From positions 110,399-174,398 of the forward strand of contig JASANG010002057.1 in NCBI GenBank assembly GCA_030248215.1: DNA of 64,000 bases, read 5' to 3'. Every line of letters begins with the position of its first letter. Position 1 is the first letter of the stretch. Positions 61,254-64,000 of the stretch are shown here, piece by piece. The stretch is from Enoplolaimus lenunculus. Its lineage: Eukaryota; Nematoda; Enoplea; Enoplida; Thoracostomopsidae. The notes under the pieces were generated by a model that saw only the letters and a program-made list of their open reading frames with translations, was not told the DNA's origin and did not search any database. A program made the position numbers and the translations under genes.

Positions 61254-61770
61254 ATGCGTCGTCCACAATAACGTGCGTACGCTGTGTGGATTTTTGAACT
61301 GTCAATTGACGGTTGACGACTACTAGTCTGAAAACTGAGTTTGCGTTGACGGCTACTATCAAAATTTTATTTTCCGTTGGCGGCTACTGTTTAAAATTTT
61401 GCAAATCTTAAGTTTGTTTTAAGATTTACACCAAAATTTAGAGGGCAGCCGTCAATGGTGTTTCTAATATGGCTACCTGTTGACACTTGCTATTACAAAA
61501 CTTGCAAACCCATTGACGGTTGCTATATACCTCACAAGTACCCGTTGACGGCTGCTATTCAAGTTTAGCTTTCGAATTGACGGTTGCCGTCTAAAGTTTT
61601 ATTTTCAATTGACGGTTGCCGTCTAAACTTTAATTTTCAATTGACGGTTTCTGTCTAAACCTTAATTTTCAATTGACAGCTTCTGTCTATAATATAGTTT
61701 TCAATTGACGGCCGCCGTCTAAAATTTAGTTTTCAATTGACGGTTGCTGTCTAATGCGTCGTCCACAATA
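61254..61770. repeat. 32-bp satellite between direct repeats 500 bp apart
   Basis: About a dozen TTGACGG-containing units. The last six are spaced almost exactly 32 bp apart (TTTTCAATTGACGGTTGC type). The block is bounded by ATGCGTCGTCCACAATA at 61254-61270 and again at 61754-61770. Decayed units, some inverted, continue to about 62,170. Confidence 0.88.
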
Positions 61771-62339
61771 TTTCGCGTACAGCGCGGCGGAATTTCACAT
61801 TAGCCATAGACAACTACCATTAACTATCTATAACTAAATTAGCAACGACACTTACCCTAGAAAGTTTTGAATAGCAACTGCCATTGCGTTTTAACTTTTA
61901 AAATTATTTTCTAAAATTTCATTTTGTTAAAAATTTTAAAACAGAAACTGTCTATAGTTTTTTCAAAATAAAGAGTTCCAACAATTGCTATAAATTTAAA
62001 ATGAGCACCATCGACACTCGCCCTTCCCAAATTTGGCACCGTTAGACGGTTGCCGCAATAATTTTGCTACTTCAACAACACCTGCTGTTAGCAAAGCAAA
62101 CCAGCATAGACGATTGCCGGTAGAAGTTTGAATACAACCACTGTCTATAGTGCAGTGCTTGAAATGTATACTTCTGCAGAAAGCATACAATAGTGGTTTT
62201 TTTATAAATTTTGGTGCGCATACACTGTAGTGCAAAAGGGGAAAAATGAAAAATGGGGACGGAAACAAATGAATGGACAGCATAGGATCATGTTTCCAGT
62301 GTGGTTTTGATATCGGGATCATGTATAGAAAGGAACGAA

Positions 62340-62665
62340 ACGTGTAGAAGACTATTCCTTAGCCAAAGCCTAACGTAGGATGAGACTGTGCCTTACTCTA
62401 GCAAAAAAGCTTATTCTCAGGAAAACGTTCCGGCCATTTTCTATACGTGGGCCCATTAGTGTTTTTTATCCCTATTTGCGTAGCAAAAGGGGCAGCGGGA
62501 GCCGAGTTTTAGAATTTATTTTTTGTTGACCAAGTGGCGTAACAGCAACGCATGTTCCCACGCCTAAGCCTAAGCCTAAGCACGGCAAAATGAGTTCCAA
62601 AGCATAAAAATGAGTTCCAAAACCTAAGCCTAAGCAAAAAATTTATTACTAAGCCTACTTTTTTA
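62340..62665. repeat. TTAGGC telomere-like repeats
   Basis: ACGCCTAAGCCTAAGCCTAAG at 62,560 gives about three adjacent units, and AAACCTAAGCCTAAGC follows at 62,620. Scattered decayed words precede them. Confidence 0.7.
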
Positions 62666-64000
62666 CCCACTAGAAACCTGGACACCCATTTGGGCAACTT
62701 TTTATAAATGCTTTTTAAAAATATGCGCTGACCAGCTATTTTGTATATTTAAAACTATTTTAAAATTTAAAATTGCGTGTGTGGCAACGGGAAAAACATT
62801 TTAAGAACTTTTATACTTTGGTTGGGGATACAACTCGAATATATATCGTGAGGTTGGTAGTTCCTTGTTTAAATATTGGTTACTTTGCTGCGCTCCTGGT
62901 CGTTTTTATTGGTTACTGTGCTGCGCTCCTGGTCAGATTTTCAAACCGATCCCCTTCTGTTTTTTATATTTCTGCAAGACCATTTCCGAGCGTTTCGGTT
63001 CTGTTTTTTGAAGTTTCTTTCCAATTTTTGTTTACCGCAACCATATATATTAAATATTTTTTATACAAGTGGCTGAAAAATTTTTTAGAAAATGTGGTGT
63101 TTGCAAATCTTTTTTATATGCCAGAGTTGAAAAATGTTAACGGTTGAGACCTATAACGCTTCCTAGTCCTCGTTAGCCGCCCTCTGGCTACTGGTAGTTC
63201 CAAGTTTTCACCAACTGCTCCACAATATTGCAAGGTATACAGTTTTTTCTATTCAACGCAAAAAAAAGCAAATACAACTAAACAATAAAAAAACAAGCTA
63301 AACACAAACTTTCATAGGCAAACTTGTTGTTGTGCCTATCGCACAAAAATTGGTTTGTTGTGGGGTATTGGGAAACATGGATACAATTGATTTCTGCTAG
63401 AAGTCGCTTTTCGTTTCAAACTTGATATAAACATTTTTGTTGGCACATTGTCTATGTTTTTTATTCTATGAAAAGTCACAAATATACGTTTCAGCTTGTT
63501 TATCTTTCGTTACCCAAGCCTTAAAATTTCACCATACAGAGAATACATTCAAAATTTTCTAAACTGTTTAAAGCATTTACATTTTTTAAAAGTTTAAAAT
63601 GTAGGTATATGCCAAAACCTAGAAATGTTATTTTTCCGCATCGATTTTTTAACACGTGGTTTTTAAGCCTTGCCTGCCACTGCTACATAGCCTGCCAAAT
63701 TGTGAATTTGTGCAGTTGTTCATTGAAAAACATCAAAAATAAAAAGTTCTTTTAAAAATTTTAATGTATTTGAGCGCGTATACTAGGAGTCCAGAGAATA
63801 CAATTTCAAGTTTCCCGAAAACAGAGTTCATGTTTTAAATTTTTAAAATATAAAATTTAAGGGGTCTCATTTTTCGCTGAGCACACGTTTTAACAGTTAA
63901 AACATTTTAAATATTCGGGGCTTCTTCGAATCTGTGATTGGGGGCACTGACAATCTTTACGCCGGCCGTGATACCAACAAACGTAGGGGATCGTAGCTAA

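Larger units (their letters stand above)
56420..64000. other. Downstream spacer, no gene recognised
   Basis: It contains MITEs, a satellite and telomere-like repeats, listed separately, and a few exon-like segments near 57.4, 58.8, 59.6 and 60.1 kb. In 62.7-64.0 kb I see only AT-rich DNA, a 27-bp tandem duplication near 62,880-62,935 and chance open frames. Confidence 0.55.

Noticed and set aside
62773-63147. 124-codon hydrophobic open frame
   Set aside because: T-rich DNA gives Phe/Leu/Val runs by chance, and part of it is a 27-bp tandem duplication.

Overview
The window is eukaryotic, AT-rich and probably from a nematode. Three spliced genes carry short 3' splice sites of the TTTTAG or TTTCAG kind. 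Introns and spacers are strewn with degenerate runs of TTAGGC, the nematode telomere repeat. A species cannot be named; a repeat-rich, long-intron nematode, for example of clade I, would fit.

Layout. (1) About 1-22,981, minus strand: the N-terminal 2,625 residues or so of a giant cadherin, with a signal peptide at 22,981 and nine exons reconstructed in a consistent reading phase. It continues past the left edge. It holds about 22 cadherin repeats and most resembles Dachsous (C. elegans CDH-1 type). Its 8.6-kb third intron holds unexplained minus-strand coding-like islands. (2) About 23,012-41,829: 19 kb with no gene I can recognise, but with MITEs, minisatellites, telomere-like repeats and two perfect hairpins. 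(3) 41,830-46,780, minus strand: a complete ten-exon mitochondrial citrate synthase gene (474 aa). (4) 46,781-51,852: spacer with a decayed LINE RNase H remnant, a hAT-type MITE with perfect target duplications, and a Helentron/HINE-like element. (5) 51,856-56,419, plus strand: a complete seven-exon pantothenate kinase gene (426 aa), with several non-autonomous transposons in its introns. (6) 56,420-64,000: spacer with more MITEs, a 32-bp satellite and a few exon-like segments that I could not join into a gene.

The genes are not an obvious functional unit. Pantothenate kinase makes the CoA precursor 4'-phosphopantothenate and citrate synthase consumes acetyl-CoA. They lie head to head but about 5 kb apart, so a shared promoter is not indicated. 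The cadherin is an unrelated cell-adhesion and planar-polarity type gene.

Most of what is unusual lies in the repeats: at least four hAT-like MITEs with 8-bp duplications, a TA-flanked element whose interior has become satellite DNA, a HINE-like element with ACGG microsatellite and hairpin, and a splice donor that has been tandemly triplicated inside citrate synthase. No autonomous transposase, retrovirus-like element or CRISPR array was seen.
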